This document shows, one piece after another, positions 25,281 to 32,516 of a stretch of 64,000 nucleotides of DNA. A program made the translations under genes and the position numbers. Location: assembly GCA_018970725.1 (NCBI GenBank), contig JAGWVU010000004.1, forward strand, positions 1 through 64,000, read 5' to 3'. Each line of letters begins with the position of its first letter. Position 1 is the stretch's first letter. The notes below the pieces were generated by a model. The model did not search any database, had not been told where the DNA came from, and worked only from the letters and a program-made list of their open reading frames with translations. Origin of the DNA: Verrucomicrobiota bacterium. GTDB taxonomy: Bacteria; Verrucomicrobiota; Verrucomicrobiia; Verrucomicrobiales; DEV007.

Positions 25281-28200
25281 ATGTCCCTCGCCCGACAAGC
25301 ACTCCGCCATCCGTGGACGGTCATCGTGACCGTCACGGCGCTTTGTTTGGGGGCATGGCTCGGGTTGCAGAGGATGACCCGTGACATTTTCCCGCCGCTC
25401 GGGGTTCCGTCCATCTATGTGGCCCAGCCCTATGGTGGCATGGACCCGCTGCAGATGGAAGGCTACCTCACCTACCGTTACGAGTATCACTTCCTCTACA
25501 TTGCCAACATCGAGCACGTTGAATCGAAATCGATTCAGGGGGCGTCGATCATGAAGCTGCAGTTTCATCCGGGGACGGACATGAGTCAGGCCATGTCCGA
25601 GACGGTGGCCCAGGTGAACCGTTCGCGCGCGTTCATGCCGCCCGGCACCGTGGCCCCCTTCATCATGCGGTTTGATGCCGGCAGCGTGCCGGTGGGGCAC
25701 CTTGTGTTCTCCACCGATGATCCGGGGATCACGCTCAACCAGATGCAGGATCAGGCCCTCAACAAGGTGCGTCCGGCCTTCTCCACCCTGCCCGGCGTAT
25801 CCGCTCCGCCTCCCTTCGGCGGCAGTTCCCGGTCCGTCGTGGTCAACGTCAACCCAGACCGGATGCGGGCCTGCGGTCTCTCCCCGGATGAGATCGTGGG
25901 CGCCATCGCCAAAGGGAACCCCATCAGCCCTTCAGGAAACCTCAATCTGGACGGAAAATATCCCATCGTGCCGACAAACGCGATTGTCACCGACGTCAAG
26001 GAACTGGAATCGATCCCGCTGAAACGGGGCGGTTCGGGCACGGTCTTTGTCCGGGACGTCGCCTCGGTCAGTGACGGGGCGGATGTGACCACTTCCTACG
26101 CCTTGGCCAACGGCAAGCGGAGTGTCTACCTGCCGGTGACCAAACGGGCCGATGCCTCGACTCTCGCCGTGGTGGAGACGGTCCGTAGGGCGGTGCCCGA
26201 ATTCCAGAAACTGCTGCCGTCCGGGATCAAGGTGAGCTTTGAGTTCGACCAAAGCCCGGTGGTGCTGCGCTCGATCAAGGATCTCTTGAAGGAAGGCGGG
26301 GTGGGCGCCCTGCTGACCGGCTTGATGATCCTGATCTTTCTGCGCGACCCGAGGAGCGCCTTGGTCGTGGTCCTCAACATTCCGCTCTCCCTGTTGGGCG
26401 CCGCCCTCGGCCTATGGATCACCGGACACAACATCCATCTGATGACGCTCGGCGGCATGGCTTTGGCAGTCGGGATCCTGGTCGATGAAGCCACCGTGAC
26501 GATGGAGAACATCCACACCCACCTGGGACGTGGGAAGTCGCTCGCACGGGCGGCGCTGGACGGGACGGAGGAAACCACCCTTCCCCGCCTCCTCGCCATG
26601 CTCTGCGTTCTCGCCGTTTTCATCCCGGCATTCTTCATGATCGGAGCCGCCAAGGCGCTGTTCGTTCCCCTGGCCTTGGCCGTGGGATTCTCTATGGCGA
26701 CCTCCTTCGTCCTCTCCAGCACCCTCGTGCCGGTGCTTTCCGTCTGGCTCCCCGGAAAGACCGGCGGGCACGGATCCGGGCGCGGTTTCCTGACCCGGCT
26801 CTATTCCGGCATCGTCCGCGCGGCCGTCGCCATGCGTTGGATTTTGGTGCCCGCTTACCTCGGAGCTTGCGCTCTGCTGCTGACCGCTCTGCCGCCCTTT
26901 CTCGGCGCGGAGATTTTCCCGAAGGCGGACACCGGCCAGTTCGCCCTCCGCTTCCGTGCACCGAGTGGCACCCAGGTGGCCATCACCGAGGGCATCGCCC
27001 GGAAAATCCTCGCCACCATCGCCCGGGAGGCGGGTGGAGAAGAGAACATCGCGATGTCGATCGGAATGGTCGGGGTCCACAATGCCAGCTTCCCGGTGAA
27101 TCTGGTGCACCTCTGGAACGGAGGTCCGGAAGAGGGCTGGCTCGCGATCCAACTCAAGCCGGAGGCCCGCGTCCGGATGGATGCGTTTCAGGAACGGCTC
27201 CGTGAGGTCCTGTCCAAGGAACTGCCAGAGCTGCGCCTCTCCTTCGAGCCGCAGGACATCGTGAGCCGGGTCATGAGCTTCGGCTCCCCGACCCCCATCG
27301 AGGTCGCCGTGAGCGGCCCCAGTCTGGCGGCGAGTCAGGAACATGCCGGCAAACTGCTCACCAAGTTGCAGGCGCTTCCTTTCCTGCGCGACGTGCAAAT
27401 CGCCCAGACGCTCGATGCCCCCACGGTCAACGTCAAGATCGACCGGGAGCGCGCCGGACTCCTCGGCGTGACCGTGGAGGATGTGACGCGCTCGCTCGTC
27501 GCGGCAACCACCTCGAGTCGTTTCACCGTCCCCGTTTACTGGGCGGATCCGGCCACGGGCATCAGCATCAACGTTCAGGTTCAAATCCCGGAGGAACGGA
27601 CCCAATCCCTCGAGGATCTCGGCAACATCCCCGTCACGGCAGAGGACGGGGGCACGGTATTGCTGCGCAATCTGGCCAAGCTGGAGCCCGGCACCGCGGT
27701 CGGCACCTACGAACGTTACAACATGGTCCGCGTCGTCAGCCTCACCGCCAACTACCAAGGCGTTCCCTTCAACCGCGCCATCGACGGCGTCCGCGCCGCC
27801 ATCCGGGAGGTCGGCCCCCCGCCGGACGGCAAATCAAAGGTCGACCTGCGCGGACAGGTCGTTCCCTTTGAGCAACTGCGCGGCGGATTCACCTCGGGCT
27901 TGGTGATCGCAATGATCGTCATCGCCCTCTTGCTTTGCGCCAATTTCCAGTCCCTCCGGCTGACCTTCGCGGTTCTCTCCACCCTGCCGGCCGCGCTCGG
28001 CGGCGTCGTGCTGGCCCTGCTCCTCACCGGGACCACGCTCAACATCCAGTCCGGCATGGGCGCCATCATGTCGATCGGTGTGGCCGTGGCCAACGCCATC
28101 CTGCTCGTGACTTTCGCGGAGCGGACCCGCGTCGCCAACGGGGGCAACCGGATCGACGCCGCCATCGAGGGCGGCGTCAGCCGCTTGCGCCCCATTCTCA

Positions 28201-28430
28201 TGACCAGTTGCGCCATGATCGCCGGCATGCTGCCTCTCGCCCTTGGGCTCGGCGAGGGCGGCGAACAAACCGCGCCGCTCGGGCGCGCCGTCGCCGGGGG
28301 TCTCGCGCTGGCCACCTTCGCGACCCTCATCCTGCTGCCCCCGATCTACGCCCTCGTCGCCTCCCGCAAACCCGGCTCCGCTTCGCTCGATCCCGACGAT
28401 CCGTCCGGATCCAACTTCGAACCGACATGA
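25281..28430 (+). CDS. RND-family efflux permease
   Basis: A 1049-residue inner-membrane transporter of the resistance-nodulation-division superfamily. It has the duplicated plan: TM1, large periplasmic loop (about 35-330), TM2-6, cytoplasmic linker, TM7, second loop (about 550-850), TM8-12. The proton-relay segment MALAVGILVDEATVTMENI in TM4 has Asp-Glu where AcrB has Asp-Asp; GVAVANAILLVTFAERTR is the second-half counterpart. It exports substrates using the proton gradient through the adaptor and outer-membrane channel encoded next. It is first in an operon permease-adaptor-channel, overlapping the adaptor by 4 bp. Substrate class (drug, dye or metal) cannot be told. Confidence 0.95.
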   Translation: MSLARQALRHPWTVIVTVTALCLGAWLGLQRMTRDIFPPLGVPSIYVAQPYGGMDPLQMEGYLTYRYEYHFLYIANIEHVESKSIQGASIMKLQFHPGTDMSQAMSETVAQVNRSRAFMPPGTVAPFIMRFDAGSVPVGHLVFSTDDPGITLNQMQDQALNKVRPAFSTLPGVSAPPPFGGSSRSVVVNVNPDRMRACGLSPDEIVGAIAKGNPISPSGNLNLDGKYPIVPTNAIVTDVKELESIPLKRGGSGTVFVRDVASVSDGADVTTSYALANGKRSVYLPVTKRADASTLAVVETVRRAVPEFQKLLPSGIKVSFEFDQSPVVLRSIKDLLKEGGVGALLTGLMILIFLRDPRSALVVVLNIPLSLLGAALGLWITGHNIHLMTLGGMALAVGILVDEATVTMENIHTHLGRGKSLARAALDGTEETTLPRLLAMLCVLAVFIPAFFMIGAAKALFVPLALAVGFSMATSFVLSSTLVPVLSVWLPGKTGGHGSGRGFLTRLYSGIVRAAVAMRWILVPAYLGACALLLTALPPFLGAEIFPKADTGQFALRFRAPSGTQVAITEGIARKILATIAREAGGEENIAMSIGMVGVHNASFPVNLVHLWNGGPEEGWLAIQLKPEARVRMDAFQERLREVLSKELPELRLSFEPQDIVSRVMSFGSPTPIEVAVSGPSLAASQEHAGKLLTKLQALPFLRDVQIAQTLDAPTVNVKIDRERAGLLGVTVEDVTRSLVAATTSSRFTVPVYWADPATGISINVQVQIPEERTQSLEDLGNIPVTAEDGGTVLLRNLAKLEPGTAVGTYERYNMVRVVSLTANYQGVPFNRAIDGVRAAIREVGPPPDGKSKVDLRGQVVPFEQLRGGFTSGLVIAMIVIALLLCANFQSLRLTFAVLSTLPAALGGVVLALLLTGTTLNIQSGMGAIMSIGVAVANAILLVTFAERTRVANGGNRIDAAIEGGVSRLRPILMTSCAMIAGMLPLALGLGEGGEQTAPLGRAVAGGLALATFATLILLPPIYALVASRKPGSASLDPDDPSGSNFEPT

Positions 28431-29413
28431 TCCGCTCCCTCCTTCTCCTCTGCGTCGCCCTCGGCCCGGTCCATGCCTTGGAAGTCTCCGCCGCCAAGCC
28501 GGAGCGCGGCACCATCCATCGCTGGGTCACCCTGCCCGCCGAGTTCGCCCCCTGGCAACACGTGGACCTGCACGCCCGGATCGATGGATTCGTCAACTCG
28601 ATCCGTGTGGATCTCGGAGATCGTGTCCAGCAAGGGGACCTGCTCGTCCGGATCGATGTCCCGGAACTGCAAGCCGACCTGATCCGTCAGGACGCCGAGG
28701 TGGCCGCCGCCGAGTCCGCCGCCAAGCGGTTGCAGGAAGCCTTCGCGAAGTCTCCCGATCTGGTCCTCCCCCAGGAGGTCGATGACGCCTCCGCGCGCCT
28801 TGCCGTGGCCAGGGCGAACCAGAGCCGGGCCAGGACGCTGCTCGATTTCGCACAGGTCAAGGCACCCTTTGCCGGGATTGTGACAGAACGGCTCCTCCAC
28901 CCGGGCGCCTTTGTGTCCGCGGGGGGCACTCCACTGCTGCGATTGGCCGATACCGCCACGCTCCGGCTGCGAATCCCGATGGTCGAGATCGAAGCCTCTT
29001 TGGTGACCAAGGGACAACCCGTGCAAGCCAAGGTCGAAGCCCTCGGTGGCGTGGTCCTGCCCGGCACCGTGTCCAGGGTCGGCGGAGACTTGGATCCGAA
29101 GTCGCGGACCCTGATGATCGAGGCGGACTTTGCCAATCCGGACGGTCGTCTCCGGCCCGGTCTCTTCGCCTCGGCCCGGGTCGGTGTGGAGCGCCATGAA
29201 GGAGCCACCCTGATTCCGGTCGCTGGCTTGGTGAAAGAGAAGGCCGCCAGCTTTGTCTTCAAGCACATCGGCGGCAAGGCGGTGAAGACCCCGGTCAAGC
29301 CCGGCTTCAACGACGGCATCAAAGTCGAGGTGCCCGGCCTGCTGCCGGACGATCTCATTCTTTTGCCCGGATCCACCCCATTGACGGACGGGCAGGAAGT
29401 GACCATCAAATAA
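28427..29413 (+). CDS. RND efflux periplasmic adaptor (membrane fusion protein)
   Basis: A 328-residue adaptor with signal peptide MIRSLLLLCVALGPVHA. The barrel-sandwich halves are VDLHARIDGFVNSIRVDLGDRVQQGDLLVRID and VKAPFAGIVTERLLHPGAFV (each longer than one motif, given here as landmarks), flanking a short alpha-hairpin (about 75-130). A beta-barrel (LRLRIPMVEIEASLV) and a membrane-proximal domain follow. It bridges the permease and the TolC-like channel. The start overlaps the permease stop (ATGA). Confidence 0.93.
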   Translation: MIRSLLLLCVALGPVHALEVSAAKPERGTIHRWVTLPAEFAPWQHVDLHARIDGFVNSIRVDLGDRVQQGDLLVRIDVPELQADLIRQDAEVAAAESAAKRLQEAFAKSPDLVLPQEVDDASARLAVARANQSRARTLLDFAQVKAPFAGIVTERLLHPGAFVSAGGTPLLRLADTATLRLRIPMVEIEASLVTKGQPVQAKVEALGGVVLPGTVSRVGGDLDPKSRTLMIEADFANPDGRLRPGLFASARVGVERHEGATLIPVAGLVKEKAASFVFKHIGGKAVKTPVKPGFNDGIKVEVPGLLPDDLILLPGSTPLTDGQEVTIK

Positions 29414-29424
29414 CGTCTGTTCCC

Positions 29425-30786
29425 ATGTCGATCGGTGAGGAGCTTGTCAGAATTTGTTTGGATCTGTTAAGATTCAGGCTACGGTGGGAGGTGGTTTTTT
29501 CCCGCGCCGGCCTTCTGGTTTTTCTGTGGTCCTGGCAAGGAGCCCTCGCCGCCGCACCGGCCTTTGTCGATCTCCCCGCCGTCATGGAGTTGGCCGGGGC
29601 GAACAACGACGAGGTCAAGCTGGCCCGGCTCAAGCATTCCGAAACCCTGATTGAAGAGCGCATGGCTTGGCAGCGTTTCTGGCCTTCCTTCAGTCTTGGC
29701 ACCGCCTTCCGGGGACACGACGGCCGCGTTCAGGATATCGCGGGCCTCGTGTTCGATGCCAGCAAACGACAATACAGCCTGGGCACCGAGATCCTGCTCG
29801 ACTGGGCCCCGGGACATCTCTACTTCTCGGCCCTTGCGGCCAAGCAGAGCGCCCTGGCGGCCGGGCATCTGGCGGAATCCGCCCGGCGCGACATCGTGCT
29901 CGAAGCGGTGCGCCGCTATTACCGCCTGCTGACTGCGGAAGTGGAACTTGCGATCCTCGAGGAAGACCTGCAGCTCGTCCGGGAATACGGTCGCCAGTTG
30001 CACGGTGCGGTGGATGCGGGCACCGCCTTTCGGACGGACGAGTTGCGCGTGGAACTCGAGGTCAGCCGGCAGGAACGCAGGTTGCGGGAGTCCGCTGAAG
30101 CCCGGGACCTGGCCGCCGCCGCCCTCGCGGAAACTTTGCGGGTGCCCCCGGAAACCGAGCTGAGGCCTGCCAAGATCGATCTCCTCCCCGTCCGCCTCAT
30201 CGCCCCGCTCGATGACTCCACGCATCTGGCCGAAGCCGCCCGGAACCGTCCGGAGATGCACGCCGCCGCCGCCACCCGGGAGGCTGCGGAACTGGAGCGC
30301 GACCGCGCCCGGCTGGCCCCTGTCATCCCGAACGTCCGTGGAGGCTACACCTTCGGTGGCTTGGCCGGCGGGATCACCGGCAACCCCGGAAACCTTGGTG
30401 ACAGCAACGACTACTTCATGGGCTTCGGTTGGAAGGTCGGCCCCGGCGGTCTTTTCGACAAGCAAAGCCGCAAACTCGCCGAAACCCGGAGGGACGCCGC
30501 CACTCTGCAAGCGGGGGAGGTTCGCGCCAGCATTGGTCGCGAGGTGGTCGAGGCCTCCGCCCGGTCGCGCTCCGCCCGGGACCGCATCACACTCAGTGAA
30601 AAATCAGTCACCGCAGCGGGCCAGATGGCGACCCTGGCCCGGGAACGACAAGCCAGTCAGGTCGGCGTGGTGCTCGAATACCTTCTGGCCCGCGAGCTGT
30701 TGACCGAGGCGAAGCAGAATCGCGCCCGCGCCGTCACGGAATACAACACCGCGCAACACGAGCTGCGGGTCGCCCTGGGTCGCTGA
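29425..30786 (+). CDS. TolC-family outer-membrane efflux protein
   Basis: A 453-residue protein with an N-terminal hydrophobic export segment (AGLLVFLWSWQGALAAAP). Two repeats of long amphipathic helices (VKLARLKHSETLIEERMAWQ; ERDRARLAPVIP) alternate with strands, the OEP/TolC plan. It forms the outer-membrane duct for the RND pump. The start at 29425 leaves a roughly 22-residue stretch before the signal core; a GTG at 29491 would give a more ordinary signal peptide. It is last in the operon, with a strong terminator 18 bp downstream. Confidence 0.92.
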   Translation: MSIGEELVRICLDLLRFRLRWEVVFSRAGLLVFLWSWQGALAAAPAFVDLPAVMELAGANNDEVKLARLKHSETLIEERMAWQRFWPSFSLGTAFRGHDGRVQDIAGLVFDASKRQYSLGTEILLDWAPGHLYFSALAAKQSALAAGHLAESARRDIVLEAVRRYYRLLTAEVELAILEEDLQLVREYGRQLHGAVDAGTAFRTDELRVELEVSRQERRLRESAEARDLAAAALAETLRVPPETELRPAKIDLLPVRLIAPLDDSTHLAEAARNRPEMHAAAATREAAELERDRARLAPVIPNVRGGYTFGGLAGGITGNPGNLGDSNDYFMGFGWKVGPGGLFDKQSRKLAETRRDAATLQAGEVRASIGREVVEASARSRSARDRITLSEKSVTAAGQMATLARERQASQVGVVLEYLLARELLTEAKQNRARAVTEYNTAQHELRVALGR

Positions 30787-30803
30787 ACCAACCGCTCCCG
30801 ACC

Positions 30804-30837
30804 GGGCATCGAGACAGATGCTCCTTTTTTATTTTTT
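30804..30837 (+). terminator. rho-independent terminator of the RND efflux operon
   Basis: GGGCATC-gagaca-GATGCTC (7-bp stem with one G-T pair) is followed by TTTTTTATTTTTT. It closes the permease-adaptor-channel unit and abuts the sigma-54 promoter of amt. Confidence 0.75.
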
Positions 30838-30852
30838 GGCACGGCACGTGCT
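30837..30852 (+). promoter_or_regulatory. sigma-54 (-24/-12) promoter of amt
   Basis: TGGCACG-GCAC-GTGCT matches the consensus TGGCACG-N4-TTGCW at all but one informative base. The invariant GG (30838-30839) and GC (30850-30851) are exactly 10 bp apart. Transcription would start near 30863, about 60 bp before the amt ATG. Nitrogen-controlled sigma-54 transcription of ammonium transporters is well established in other bacteria, which makes position and function agree. Confidence 0.75.
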
Positions 30853-30922
30853 CCAACCGATCGGACGTTGGCGCCCTGCAATAGCGGCTCCGGCAAATAC
30901 CAAGCAATCCCAAACTCGACGA

Positions 30923-32374
30923 ATGAATCGACACACCATCCTTCCAAATCATCTGGCTGCAGCGTTGACCGCCGCCGCCATGTTCACGGTGACCTCCTGG
31001 TTGCCAGCACAGGAAACCCCGGCCGCACCTGCTGGTCCCTCTTTGGAGCAGCGGGTCATGGACTTGGAAAAGTATGTCACCAACGGGCAAGCCGGCGTGG
31101 ACGGCGATACCAAGTGGGAGTCCAAGATCGCTGGCCCGGGCCCAGGTCACAACTCCTGGCAGATGACCAGTACCGCCTTGGTTTTGTTCATGACCCTGCC
31201 TGGCCTTGCCCTCTTCTATGGTGGTCTGGTCCGGAAGAAAAACGTTCTGTCCGTCCTTGCCCAATGTCTTGGCATCGCCGGCCTCGTCACCATTCTCTGG
31301 TGGGCCGTCGGTTACAGCTTGAGCTTCGGCGGCGGGTCCAATCCGTTCCTCGGAGATCTATCCGTGGCCTGCTTGAACGGCCTGTCACCCTATAAGTCGG
31401 GAGCGGGTTACTGGTGGATCTCGGACGCGATGTGGTGCATGTTCCAGTTGACCTTCGCGATCATCACCCCGGCCCTCATCGTCGGCGCCATCGCCGAGCG
31501 GATGAAGTTCATTTCCGTCCTCGTCTTCGTGACCCTCTGGATGTTCGCGGTCTACTTCCCGTTTGCCCACATGGTGTGGAGCACGGTTGGCTTCATGTGC
31601 GGGCCGCTCAACCCGAACGCCACGATCAAGGCGATCGACTTCGCCGGTGGCACCGTCGTCCACATGACCTCGGGATGGAGCGCCTTGGTGCTCTGCCTTC
31701 TCATCGGCAAGCGCACCGGGTTCGGCAAGGCCCCAATGTCCCCCCACAGCATGGTTCTTTGCATGGTGGGCACCGGAATGCTCTGGGTGGGTTGGTATGG
31801 TTTCAATGCCGGTTCGGCCCTTGGCGCGGACGGGATTGCTTCCAACGCCTTCATGACCACCACTTTGGCCGCCGCGGTCGCCAGCTTCGTCTGGGCACTC
31901 CTCGAGTGGATTCTTCGCGGCAAGCCGAGCGTTCTCGGCTTCTGCTCCGGTGTCGTCGCCGGATTGGTCGTCATTACTCCCGCAGCGGGTTTCGTGACCG
32001 CCAATTCCGCCGTCATCATGGGCGTGGTGGCTGGGGTGGTTCCCTTCTTTGCCTGCGTCTACTTGAAGAAATGGCTCGGCTATGACGATGCTCTCGACAC
32101 CTTCGGCGTCCATGGCGTCGGCGGGACCCTTGGGGCGATCCTTACTGGCGTGTTCGCCTCATCCGAGGCCAACTCGATCGTTGAGGGTCTCAAGGAAGGG
32201 CTCCTCATGAACCAGCTCAAGGCCGTTGCCCTGACCATCGGCTGGAGCGTGGTGGCCTCTCTTGTGATTGGCCTTCTCGTGAAGCTCGTTCTGGGGCTCC
32301 GCCCGTCCGAGGAGGTAGAAGAGCAAGGGCTCGACCTGCCGGAGCACGGCGAGGCGGGCTATGAGCTTCATTGA
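30923..32374 (+). CDS. amt: ammonium transporter (Amt family)
   Basis: A 483-residue transporter that moves ammonium/ammonia across the inner membrane. The N-terminus has a cleavable-looking signal (ALTAAAMFTVTSWLPAQ) and a roughly 60-residue periplasmic stretch before 11 TM helices, starting at TALVLFMTLPGLALFYGGLV. The twin pore histidines are in GGTVVHMTSGWSAL and GVHGVGGTLGAIL. The ATG at 30923 is used; the frame opens earlier (30818) but that region contains the terminator and promoter. No glnK/PII gene is adjacent. Expression probably rises under nitrogen limitation through the sigma-54 promoter, and a terminator follows directly. Confidence 0.96.
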   Translation: MNRHTILPNHLAAALTAAAMFTVTSWLPAQETPAAPAGPSLEQRVMDLEKYVTNGQAGVDGDTKWESKIAGPGPGHNSWQMTSTALVLFMTLPGLALFYGGLVRKKNVLSVLAQCLGIAGLVTILWWAVGYSLSFGGGSNPFLGDLSVACLNGLSPYKSGAGYWWISDAMWCMFQLTFAIITPALIVGAIAERMKFISVLVFVTLWMFAVYFPFAHMVWSTVGFMCGPLNPNATIKAIDFAGGTVVHMTSGWSALVLCLLIGKRTGFGKAPMSPHSMVLCMVGTGMLWVGWYGFNAGSALGADGIASNAFMTTTLAAAVASFVWALLEWILRGKPSVLGFCSGVVAGLVVITPAAGFVTANSAVIMGVVAGVVPFFACVYLKKWLGYDDALDTFGVHGVGGTLGAILTGVFASSEANSIVEGLKEGLLMNQLKAVALTIGWSVVASLVIGLLVKLVLGLRPSEEVEEQGLDLPEHGEAGYELH

Positions 32375-32403
32375 TCCCTCCTGACCTGGTTTCAGGTCTT
32401 CCC

Positions 32404-32437
32404 AGCGCCGGCGGGTCCGCCCGTCGGCGCTTTTTTT
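32404..32437 (+). terminator. rho-independent terminator after amt
   Basis: AGCGCCG-gCGGG-tccg-CCCGt-CGGCGCT folds into a long GC-rich hairpin directly followed by TTTTTTT, 30 bp after the amt stop. Confidence 0.85.
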
Positions 32438-32516
32438 ATTCTGGTCCGATGCTCCGGCACAAAATTCACTCGCCTGACCAAATTCCCGCTCGACTTTTTC
32501 CGCCCCCGCGCAATGG

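Noticed and set aside
30818-30922. Earlier ATG for amt
   Set aside because: The added 35 codons cover the efflux-operon terminator and the sigma-54 promoter, and do not resemble Amt.
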